The notes under the pieces: model-generated
Databases searched by the model: none
What the model was told of the DNA's origin: nothing
The model's input: only the letters and a program-made list of their open reading frames with translations
Assembly: GCF_041146795.1 (NCBI RefSeq)
Contig: NC_135170.1
Location: forward strand, 29,995,533 to 30,059,532
Origin: Maylandia zebra
Lineage: Eukaryota > Chordata > Actinopteri > Cichliformes > Cichlidae
Direction of reading: 5' to 3'
Length of the DNA stretch: 64,000 nt
Translations under genes and position numbers: made by a program
Shown here: positions 20,505 through 32,500 of the stretch, piece by piece
Layout of the letters: each line of letters starts with the position of its first letter
How positions within the stretch are numbered: position 1 is the first letter of the stretch

Positions 20505-23500
20505 CTGTGCAAAAGAAACAGCTGACTTTGAGCAACAACGCATACATAATGTGAGGTGACAAGTAGGGATAGGAATCGAGAGCTGGTTCTCTAAAAGAAC
20601 TAGTTCCCAGTGTTTGCCTATCAGTCACATTTGTTGTACTTGTCATCAGCTGTTTTAAGTTCATGTGCCAGAGGAGAAAAAAATAGCGGTGTGGCCTACA
20701 GTGTAGATTTGGACATTTAATTATTTTTTATTTAATTATTTTTGTTTTTATTGGGAAATACCTCTAATATATACAAAAATTTTAACAACAGCATGCAATT
20801 AAGTTGCAGAATGTAATGTCTTTGACATGCTGCTTAGCGGTGACTCAATGTGAAAACAATGAGGACCCAACGAGCCTCAATAAGAGAGTTGATAAGAAAT
20901 CAAATTGGAAGGTGATTCTGATAATAGAATCAGAATCGTTAAATTCTTATCAGTTCCCTTCCCTAGTGACAAGGAATTATTTCTTTTGCTCACTTTTGGA
21001 AAATGATGCTTGGATTTGCTGTCGCAAGGCTAGTTTTGCTGCCAACATCTTTCTCATATCCATTTTCCAAAGGAGGTAAGTTGCACCTGAACAAACAAAA
21101 AAGTAGACACAGAAATGGTTAAGTGGAATTTCCACTCTGGATTTGGTCTACATTGGACACTTTTCTCACCTGATAACAAAGTCAGCAGAATCAATCATTT
21201 TTCCACAGCCACTGTCAAACAGGATCCCACCATTCCCAACAACCGAACAAGTGTCCCATTGTTTATTTGAGAAAGGATTCTCCTGGAATAGACAGCGAAA
21301 GACAAGGCATTATGAAAACACATTTACATTGTTGCTGATTTCACATGTTGAAGGAAAAAGGATTTTAAAAAGACATTTTATTCTAGTTTTATAGTCTGAT
21401 GCTTTTTATGCTTGCTATTGCTAATGATAGGTCTGTCGTTTTTATAGATTACAACCATGGGAATATTATATCCAAAAGAACAATGATCACAAAAGTGTAT
21501 ATAAATAGTCATAATTATTAGAAATTATTAAAAAAAATGACAAATAACTTTGTTTATTGTGTGGGTTTTTTTCTCTTTTGGAAAAAAAAATGGGCAGCAC
21601 GGTGGCACGGTGGTTAGCACTGTTGCCGCACAGCAAGAAGGTCCTGAGTTCAATTCCTCCATCAGGCCGGGGTCTTTCTGTGTGGAGTTTGCATGTTCTC
21701 CCCGTGTTTGCGTGGGTTCTCTCCGGGTACTCCGGCTTCCTCCCACCATCCAAAGACATGCAGCTTGTGGGGATAGGTTAATTGGATAATCCAAATTGCC
21801 ACTAGGTGTGAATGTGCGAGTGAATGTGAGTGTGAATGGTTGTCTGTCCCTATGTGTTAGCCCTGTGACAGACTGGCGACCTGTCCAGGGTGTACCCTGC
21901 CTCTCGCCCAATGACTGCTGGGATAGGCTCCAGCGCCCCCCGCGACCCTGAAAAGGACAAGCGGAAGCGAATGGATGGATGGATGGAAAAAAAAATTACA
22001 CACAAAAGTAAATAGAGCTGAAACAGACTATATAAATACAGCGTCTTATAAATGCAATAGCTCCTCTAATGGACAGTGTATCAATTGGGATATGCTCCGA
22101 TATCAAGCATCTCCAAATAAGATCATATTTAAGCTGTTTGGCCTTTTTAGCAGAGATGCAAAATGCTCCAGGCTTTTAATAACAATTTTGCTTAAATATG
22201 TTAACGGTACAGATTTTCAGACAGTTTCTCTCTTGTATGGCTCTGCAGACCGGTCAAGTTTGAGGCTTGAGGCAGACCAGACTACAAAACGTGTATAATT
22301 ATATAATCACAAATGATGAATTATATTTGAGTTTCTTTCTGTGCAGCTATAAATTGATACAGAAAATGGTTCATCATAAAAATGTATGTTGTCATTGAGG
22401 CTGTAACATGTTGCTTTTCAGTTTCATAACCATTTTGATTTTGAGGTTGAAAAAAAATTCAATGCTAGGGACGGTCGTGGCTCAAGAGTTGGGAGTTCGC
22501 CTTGTAATCAGAAGGTTGCCGGTTCGAGCCCCGGCTTGGACAGTCTCGTCGTTGTGTCCTTGGGCAAGACACTTCACCCGTTGCCTACTGGTGGTGGTCA
22601 GAGGGCCCGGTGGCGCCAGTGTTCGGCAGCCTCGCCTCTGTCAGTGCGCCCCAGGGTGGCTGTGGCTACAATGTAGCTTGCCATCACCAGTGTGTGAATG
22701 TGTGTGTGAATGGGTGGATGACAGGTTGTGTAAAGCGCTTTGGGGTCCTTAGGGGCTAGAAAAGCGCTATACAAATACAGACCATTTAGATTTCAGTAAA
22801 TTGCAGATTGCAGTCACTTCAATTCTGTTTTCTTATTCCTCCTAGTTTGAGTGCATAATCCTTGCTATAACGGCTGCTATACAACAAACAAACTGCTGTT
22901 TGTGTAAAAATCTGTATATTTTAACCTATTTGAACCGAGAAGGCTGACAGAGAAAGTTCTATTTGCCAAATAAGACTGAAACCAATTAAGTGCAGTGCCA
23001 CCAATACCCACTACATCATTTAATCGAGAAATTAGAATATTGTGGTCTACTGTGTCAAAGGCAGCAGTTAAATCAAGCAAGACCAGAACATTGTGGTTAC
23101 CAGAATCAAATGCCAGTAGGATGTCATTAAAAACCCTTAATAATGCAGATTCTGTGCTATGTATTTAGTTATAAATACTATATACACCATATACACATGC
23201 AGAACCCAAGAAAATCAATTGAGATAAAAAAAAAAAAAATACTGTTCACACTTTTTCAGGTTAGAACAGCACAAACAAAATTATCTCCAAAAGCTCATTT
23301 CAAAAGCAAAAGAGAGTTCAGTTGAAGATACAAAAAAATAGAAAAGTTGCGAAATAATCACTGTGTCAGTCAAATAAAACATAAGAGAACCAATGAAGAT
23401 ATCAAAGAAGCAGCACAAACAGTTTCCATGAATGAAAATGAACCTACCTTCAAAAACAAGTCGAATAAGTCCTTGTTCACCTGAAGAGTCCTCTTTTCCC

Positions 23501-26500
23501 CACTGTAAACAATATTCGATCCTATAGGAGTATTGTTCTGTGTCACAATGGCGTTGTCAAAGCCATTGCATGCAACTCTCAGATTAGTTCTGTAAAACAA
23601 CAAACACTCAGTTAACACTGACTGACTTTTTACCAGATGAGTAGGTTCATACACTTCTGATGTTGCTGCATGTTTAACTTATGTTAGTAGTTATTGCCAA
23701 CAAAAGGAAAGGTCAGTAATCTGTTTCTGAATGTCATGGCAAGGAACAATATTTTTTTCTGTTTATCATGTTCAATGGAAAGATAACACTCGACAGAGAG
23801 ATAACATGGAAGGACACCTACAGAGAAGGGTGAGCAAACAAAAGGTTATTTGCTCACCTGTTGTTTGATCTTAACTATCCAACACCATCTTATTAAGATA
23901 GTTAAGATCCACAGTTAAACAAGGGAAGATGAAAAAAGGAGCAAACAAAACAGTTAGATCCAGTAAAAATAATAGCATAAAAAAGTTAACCCCATATGTT
24001 ACTAGAATTTTCTCATTTTATTTTCTAGGGTTTAGATTAGTGACTACCACCACTGCGAGTGTTGACTCCAAAAGCTGTAAGCAATAAAGACAAATGCAAC
24101 TCCTGATAATGTTTTTTCCAGCTCAAAACCTCTCCATTATATACTTATAATAACATCATTTGTCCATATGGCAAATATCTCTCTGCTCTTTGTTGTGCCA
24201 TCAGTTTTCTTACAGTTCCTCTGTCCTAAACTCCTTGTGCGTCTTTACTCTTTCTTTCTTGTCTGTAGTTGATTCAGTTCATATAAAAGGTGTATATATA
24301 TATGTATATGTATATATGTATGTATATGTATATATGTATGTATAAACCAGCCCATCATTATCATTTCCCCTCCGGTTGATATACTGGATATCATAGCATT
24401 ATATCTCATATGCAAGACTAGGCTCCTGTTTGCTGTATGGTAATCTTTTTACATCCAATTCGTATTCTTCATAGAAGAAATATTAAGCATTAGTACTTAC
24501 CTGAATTTTAAGTAATTTTTCTCGTTCTTCTTCCAGGTTTGATTGTAACGCTGATGTACTTTGTCAATGATTTCCCTGTGACACACACACACGTCCAAAC
24601 ACAGTCAGCAGATCATACCTGTACAGCTGACATGACTTCATTTTTGATGATGGCATAAACAAAGAGGTTTCTCAGGGAAACAGTGTGACAAATCATGCTT
24701 TTTCTCACTTGCAGGGTTTGAAAATTTCTGACAGCTTTGGGGCATGTTTCTTTTGAGGAGGTGGTTGGAAAGGTTCCTCACAACTGCAAAAGAAAATATT
24801 TTGTTGACAGATCAGACAGTTGAAAAATGCAGATACTGCAGTTAGATCTGCACAATAGCTAAGATTACATATTACAACAGCATTTTTTTTTTTACTATGG
24901 TCGGTTGAGCATGATGTCAAAGTGCTGTTTGAAATTCAACATTGTTGTGCGTTTCTTCATTTTTTCATTTTTTGTTTCGTATGTATTAAAACACGATTCT
25001 TTGATCCCCATGATAGAACAGAGAAAACCCGACTCATAGTGTCCAAAATATTTATAATTCTTTTTATTCAATCATCTTCCGGAAGAAAGAGCCCTGCACA
25101 GCCCCAAAAGCCAGTTGCAGAAACTCTAACATTAGAATTTAAAAACGTCTCACATATAGGTGTTATTTTGGTACTTTACACGTCACACAGTTTTGATACA
25201 AACACTCCTTATATGGAACAAGTTCCTCTTTTCTGTCTGGCTTCCTGTATTTATTAATATACTTGTATAGCTCTACACTAACTTCCTGTTTTTCAGTCTG
25301 GCTTGCTTTACAAACCTTCATTATTAAAGTACATAAAACAATATAATAAGAAAATAAGCACTAAGGATATATTAATTACATGACAGTTCTCCCCCTTTTC
25401 GTGTTTCCTAAGAAACACGACATAATTTCTAATTTATCCCATTAAGTTTACTTGCATGTTAAAAAGCTAAAATATAACAAAAGAGATTATGCTAAACAAA
25501 ACGAAACCTTTGAATTGCCCAACCCTGTCTGTCCCCTCAAAGGGTTGTATGTTTTCAATGTTTCCTTATTATTTTGTCATAATTACTTCTATCCACAACA
25601 AATAAATCAAGCTCTAAGACAGCACCTGTGAAATGTGAAATATCCTAAATCTACTTCCTACACCCCCTTTTTACCCAGAATCCCAATTTAAACCCACTTC
25701 TGACTTCCCTCAGTGCTCACTGTAAACTCCAAAAAGATACAATTAGCTTTTTCTGGTAAAAGGTCCTAGATTATTTTGTCAATCTTTGGAAAACATCCTC
25801 TATAGAGTTAACCCGTTTCATCTTTAAAACTTAGTCCTGGTTTCTTCGCCCCCTTTAACAGGTAGCGCATATCCGGACTGAACACTGTGTTTGGGCAATT
25901 TACATAACATAGAAATCCTACAAACTATTCAATCTACACAACAAATTGTCTGAAACTGGGCGATTCTCTCTGCTCTGTGCTTCTTTTGAGTCCCCCTTTC
26001 TCTGGTTGGTTCCGTTCGGTCTGGGGCTTCCAGGATTCTCGCCACCCCTGTGGTTGCTGTGGTCCTGAAATCTTCTCCTGTAAAGGATAGAAAACAAAAC
26101 GCCTCTCTCTGCTACACCTCAATAACCTACTGTGTTCATCTATTGTTCCCTTAATTATTCAAAGTTGGTTCAAAATATCATGTTCTGGGCTCTATCCTTT
26201 ATATTAACTTTACTTAATCTTTACTTAATCTTAATTTACTTACTCTCAATGTTCTTTATGTGTGTTAGCAACACTTTTAATTTTATTAAACACACCCAGA
26301 GTAAGATATACACCATCACCATATCAGCATAAAAACAGACAGAGACGTTCCTCTTTCTATCACATTCTTCCATACATGGCAATTTGTTTCACCTCCCTTA
26401 TGATTCCTTGGGACTTACAATTTCTTGACTCTTCTAGGCAGCTCAAATGCAGTTAGAAGCTAAATGAATTCCAGGCCCTCCGCCTGGCCTAACTTTAAAT

Positions 26501-29500
26501 CATTTGTGTTTGTAAGCATGTATGCGGTTTAACCTTCTATTGCTCCAAGTCACTTACACAATAGATCGTCGGGTCATCGCTCCAAACGAAGCTTAAGACC
26601 TTGAATAGACTGAGCAACAACTCTTTCATGAGCACGATCTGCAATGTGTGTATACAATGATTATAGCTGCACCTTTAATAAAAGTTTTAGTCTGATGTCA
26701 GTAGCTTTAAAAAACATTGTAATGCAATGTTAAAGCCTATATTGCAGCAGTAAAATATTTTCTTTATTCCCAGGATTATCCTTCCCTCTCTTGACCTTTC
26801 AAAAAGAAATGTCACCGCACTTTGTGTCGTGTCACTCCTCGGCCCATTCGGTCCATCAATGGCATCATGGCCACCGGAACTACCGCTCCGGGGTCCACTG
26901 CCCTCGTTATTACCTTTTCCAGCAGTCCTCTGGCACAAGGAATGAGACAACAACCGCAGGTGACCAGTATCCCTAAAAAAAAAGCGGCAGTAGAAAACAT
27001 TGCAGACACGAAAATCCCCTTCCATTTCCCAAACACGGAGGTCATCCAGCTGTCCAGCGGATTGTCGATTCCCGAGTGTTCATGCATGGTTTTAGACAGA
27101 GTTTTCAGCCCCTCCAGAACTCGGGTTACTGAGCCATCTGGAGCAGTATTGTTTGGGATGAAGGTACAACACGTCTCCCTCTAGTACCAGCTCTTTTAAT
27201 AATTTACTTTTTTAAAGGGAAAAAACCATGGTCACTTGGACAAGTCTTTGTTATTCTATAACGGCATTTTTATATGAAAAGTCTAGCGATCCCCTATTTG
27301 ACTCATAAATATTACTTGGGTTGTAATTATTTTCCTCTATCAAATTTAATTTACTGCTACAGTGGCCTGCTTTTGTTAATAGTAACATGAGTAACATCCA
27401 ACATTTTCTCCCCTTTAACATTTGGTATTTCCCCACTATATAATGTACTACCATAATCTATACACCCAGTCAATAAAACAGAATTTTCTCAAAGCAAACA
27501 TCAGCAACCCAAAATCAGCAGCCCCAGAATTAAGTCTTCCGCTCCTCCTGCTCATGGCAAAACAAAACAAAACAAAGCAAAGCAAAGCAAAGCATCCCCT
27601 TTCTCTTGCCAGCGTGGTGAATTGTTTGTCAACATTTATTCATCCCACCCTTGGTCCAGTCTTTATCTCAGTGTCCAGTCAGTCCAACCTTTAGTCCACA
27701 GCATCAGTCCAGTCACAGTCCATTCACACACATTCACTCAGATATTGCTGATAGTGGAGACTCCGCGCAAATAATCAGATTCTCCACCCTCAGCAACATG
27801 AGCTCATTCATTGGTTTTATTTTGTTTGGTTTTTTTGTTTTTTAGGAAAAGAGTTCTTTATGCTCTTGGACTGGATTGACTCGCTGCAATCCTTTTAGAC
27901 AGGGACTTACAACCTGATCAGGTCCCCACAGGTAGCCTTTTCCTCGGCCCATTGTAATCTGGAAAAGCTCCCCTTAAATTTATTCTCCCGAAAATATTTA
28001 CAGCGCTGTTAATTCAATCTTTCAGGCCTGCTTAGAACAAAAATGAGAAAAAGAGAGCTGATTATTAGCTCATCAAAGCACAAAACATAATCACCTGACA
28101 GGATTTCTCTTAAGTGCACTATTACAATTTTAAAGGGCCCAGTTCTAACCATGTCCATGATTAATAAAACTCCCTCTATTAAAATAAGAAAACAACCCCT
28201 CTGGCACAAGGAATGAGACAACAACCGCAGGTGACCAGTATCCCTAAATCAACCGACAGAATCAACCCATCACTAAAACAACAACCCCAAAAAATCTTAA
28301 TCACAGCAAAGTTTTGCTTACTAATTTAACCATATGTTGGCCTCAGGTTCTTCAGCGTCCTGACAGTCTGAGGTCAACTGACATAATTTCACCTGCTAAA
28401 TACACAGATAATCTTGTTAAAAGCCACACAGTTTTGCACACCATTGATATTCTCATTAAGCCCTTTCTAAAGACGTTATAACAATCTATCATCACTAAAT
28501 ACTAAATTTCCTTTCCAAATTTGGACTACTGCACTTAGTCACAGACCTGACCACTTTATTTAATTATCCTGTATGTTACCAAGCCATTCTTCTCACACAG
28601 TCACAGTGTGTCTTTCAGTGCAAGCTTCACTCATCCAGTCAGACAGGAAACCCAAGTTCTCCTTTTTCATTTCCCGTCCCCAGTCATTCAACTAATTTGC
28701 ATACTGAGTCAAATCTCAAGAAGTTGCGTCCGCTCCACCACAACCACCCACACATGCAGGGCCTTGGAGTAGGGGTTTCTCTTTAACTGCCATGTGAGAG
28801 CTCGCTTATCAGGTTTAGTGACACATGGCACTGTAAATAATTCAACCAGAAACTTGGCCTGAACATTTCCAGTGATCTTAACCTATAACTTTCTTCCAAC
28901 TTCTGCTGGTTGAATTATTTACAGCGCCATGTGTCAATAAACCTGACAAGCGAGCTCTCACATGGCAGTTAAAGAGAAACAGTTGAGAATGCAGGACAAA
29001 GCGGAAAGAGAACTGCCTGGTATTGGACTGTTGGAATGCTGTTATTTAATGTGGGAAATCAAAATTTGGGTTAGCAAACCTGGGAAAAAGAAAACTGACT
29101 GCTTAAGTGGGAAAATTGTGAAGGAGTCTGAAACACTGCAAAAAGAAACATATACAAAATCACACACACAAACAGAAAATGTATTAACCTTACTAACACT
29201 TACAAATACAAGAGAGCTCATGAAGATTAGACAGCATCTTGAGCATGTGAGTCTGTTTATCATATTGTCCAAGTCGCTTAGTGTGATGAAAAGTGATGCA
29301 AAGACCAGTGGACTAATAGCAAAGTAGTTAGAAAATGATCCAATTATAGCAGAGAAATGTGTAGGAAAGGCAGCTTTGAGAACATGCCCTGGTGGATCTG
29401 CAGCTCCACTGCACAGACATTGATTAAACCTGATTAATAACACACACACATGGAATGAAAATCAGCTTGCTATCTTTCATTAGTGTTAAAATAGTGTGAA

Positions 29501-32500
29501 GTTAACACACTTAAAGCCTGAAGTTGAGGAATAACTCAGGGAAGTTCCACGACAATAGAGTGATTTTTGTGAAAAGGAAAAAGTGATTAAAGCTTAAGCG
29601 CATTACCACCATGCCACTGCAGTCCAGATTACTCTCACAGATGGATGTGCTAATCTGACAAACTAATAAAGGTCTTCAAAAGGCGAGGAGGACAAATAGG
29701 AAGAAGACTGCAGAACATTCTGGAGCCCTCGGCCCAGGTAAGAAAAAAATTAATTTGTGTATACACTTTAGAGAAAATAATAATTTTAACAAAATGCTGC
29801 TTGTCACTCTATGCCAGGAGTATGTTGAAAATCACCTGGTGGGGGAGATGGTCACATCTTGCAGGAGCTTTCCTCTCTTCAGGAACTCTCTCTGCAGGAG
29901 GGGGAGATACAGGAGAGGTGGAGGAAGATCTCAGCCTGGGCGTTTACTGTCTTATGTAGTCTGGAAGATGAGTGGATGGTGGGGTGGGTGCAGTTTTCTC
30001 TGTGGTGGGGTTGGGTGGACTGTCCCGGGCTCTGTGGGGCCGGGAGGCGCTGCTGCACTGGGCCCCGGTCTGGATGGGCCTGGGCCCCCTTTCCCTGGCG
30101 GGTCGCAGAGTGTGGGAGTGCCTACTGGGGTCAGCGGGGGAGCTGGCCCCATGGAGGGGTTACCTGCCCCTCCCTTCCTTCCCTCCCCATCTCCAGCTGC
30201 CTCTCTCTTCCCGCTCCACCACAACCACCCACACATGCAGGGCCTTGGAGTAGGGGTATGTCACCAGGGTGCAGAGGAGGCTACCCCCCCCCCTCTGTCC
30301 CCTTCTGGCTGCCTCTGCCTCAATTTTATCCCACAACTTAGACATTCACATTATTCACACTCTCATTACACATACATATAGGATCTTGGGGGTGGGCACA
30401 ATCACGGAGTCCAAATTACCATCAGGGTGTACACCTCACCCCTGGTGTCGTTGCCCACCTCTCAATTTTAAATACACTTAGACATTGAGGGCTATCAGGA
30501 GGGACTATGCGCTTACCTGCTGCTCCTTGGCAGGTAGCTCCATGCCCTCCTGGGTTTTAATTGCACCTTAGAACACACATGCATCAACACTACAATGAGC
30601 GGGTGGAGGGAGGTTTGGAGTCTTCTCCCACTCCCCATTCTCTGCGGCCTGCTGGAGCGGGAGGGCTAGGTGGAGTTGGCCGTCCGACTGCGGTCTGGAG
30701 TGTGGGGCCTCCCTGCTGCTACGGAGTCGGGGTGGTCTACCTCTCCCCACCGCAGGGAAAAGGGTAACACCACCTGGGTCTGGGTGCAGTTCCCCCCTCC
30801 AGGGGCAAGGGTACCTAGACCCGGTTTGTAGAGTACGCTTGGGGAGTGTGATCGTGTGTACAGCGTCTCTTTATGTCTGTCTCCACGTTGGTTGAGTGTG
30901 GAGTGAGTGCATTTGAGAGCATGAGGGGGGGAATGGATGTTTGTGTCTGTGTGTGCCTGTATGTCTGTGTCTATATGTCAGGTTGGGTATCAGACGCCAC
31001 CTCTCTGGGGACACCTCAGGCCCTCCAAGGTTTGGAGGCCTATCTCCACCTACCACCACTTCCCCTGCCGGTTGCGGACTCCCTCAGGTGTCGGTGCGTT
31101 GGTGGTTCTTTGTGTCTGGGGGTGGGCGTCCAGGTACACACCGGCTCACTCCTTGGCGGCCGCTTATCGGGGCCTGGAGCCTGGGGCTCGCTCGGGCCCC
31201 TTCGGGGGTGGGGTGCCCCCGGCCTCTCGGCCTGGGACTCGGTCACTCAGCCACAGCTGGCGGCCGGCGGAGCTCACGGGCGCGTCACTGCAACTCCCCC
31301 TGGCTTCTGCTCCACGGCTGCTGAGTGAACCCTCATCTGGGACTCTCCTCAGCTCTTACTGGAACAGTGGCGCGGCTGCCCCTCTGTTGGTCTTCCATGG
31401 TTTCTTGTGTTCTGGGGGCCTCTGGATGTCTGGAGTTTTGATCTCCTCCATACCTGCTTCACACCCTGGAGGACGGGGCTGTGGCCCCCCCACACTCCCT
31501 AGCAGATCGTTACATGGAGAAACCTTTGGAATACAAGCGCGCTGATCCACACAGGTATGCACACGGGTGTTCACTGCTCGTAGACCCAAATTACACCTTT
31601 CTTGGCTGCTACCTCGAAGCACATCTGTCCTGCGTGCTGCACAACAACATTGAATATTTAGTATTTACTGCTGTTTACACTTAGCTAGATTAATGCGATG
31701 GTGTTGTGTTTAGTATGTTGCTTTGTTTTTTGTTTTTTTTGTCTTTTTTTGCTTGTTTTCTATTCTTCTCTCAACAGGTGATCCAGGAGATTTTTTTTTC
31801 TCCCCCCCTTTCTCACTGTCCCTCTCCCCTTCTGTTTTTCCTTTCCTTCCTCTTTCTTTCTCCCTTTCCTATCTCTCACTCATGTCTGTCCCGTCTGTAA
31901 CATCTGAAAATAAAATATAATAAATAATAAAAACAAAGATCGACCAAATGGACCAATACAGCAATGCCACAATGATCCATTTGGCAAAGTAAATCCATTG
32001 GGTATCCTTGTTGGTCTTCAGACAACAATTCTGATGGCTAAAGAACCAAATGGGACAGGCGAAAAAAAAAGAAAAAAAAAAAAGAAAAAAGAAAAAAAAA
32101 AGAAAAGAAAATCACCTGGGATTTTCACAATTTACCCTGGGTGCTTTTTCTTTTACCTGTGTTAGAACTATGTGTGGAGTTCATAGTTGAACACCTCTCT
32201 ATGCTCTGACAGTATTCTGCTTCTTTGCATGGAGATTTCACTTCATGCATTACCTTTTTAAGCATTCTGAGGACTCAAATCACATGCTGTAATGAATCCA
32301 TTTTTGTTCACCTAATGTGTTAATGTTAACATTTTTTGGAATAGTGACACAGATTGAAATAAGATTTGGTATAATGTTCTTTGACCAGTGTTCTGTTTAA
32401 TTAAATTTTGGAATTCTGCATTTTCTAGGCCACAGATGAAGCCATTATCCAACGATCTAATAAGGAAACAACCATGGGAATTTACATCATAAAGTCAAGA

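Noticed and set aside
20057..20554. 165-codon open frame on the plus strand
   Set aside because: It lies opposite the last exon of sialyltransferase A and is a shadow of its codon pattern. The same shadow appears opposite copy B.
21528..21911. 127-codon open frame on the minus strand
   Set aside because: Falls entirely within a SINE-like repeat.
22490..22545. Possible tRNA gene from the A and B boxes
   Set aside because: The boxes belong to the head of a SINE. No cloverleaf with proper acceptor stem could be read.
22408..22752. 114-codon open frame
   Set aside because: Falls within a tRNA-derived SINE.
29755..30381. 208-codon open frame and several overlapping frames in the GC-rich block
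   Set aside because: Long frames occur in nearly all phases on both strands, as expected from low AT content. No domain, signal or family motif is visible.
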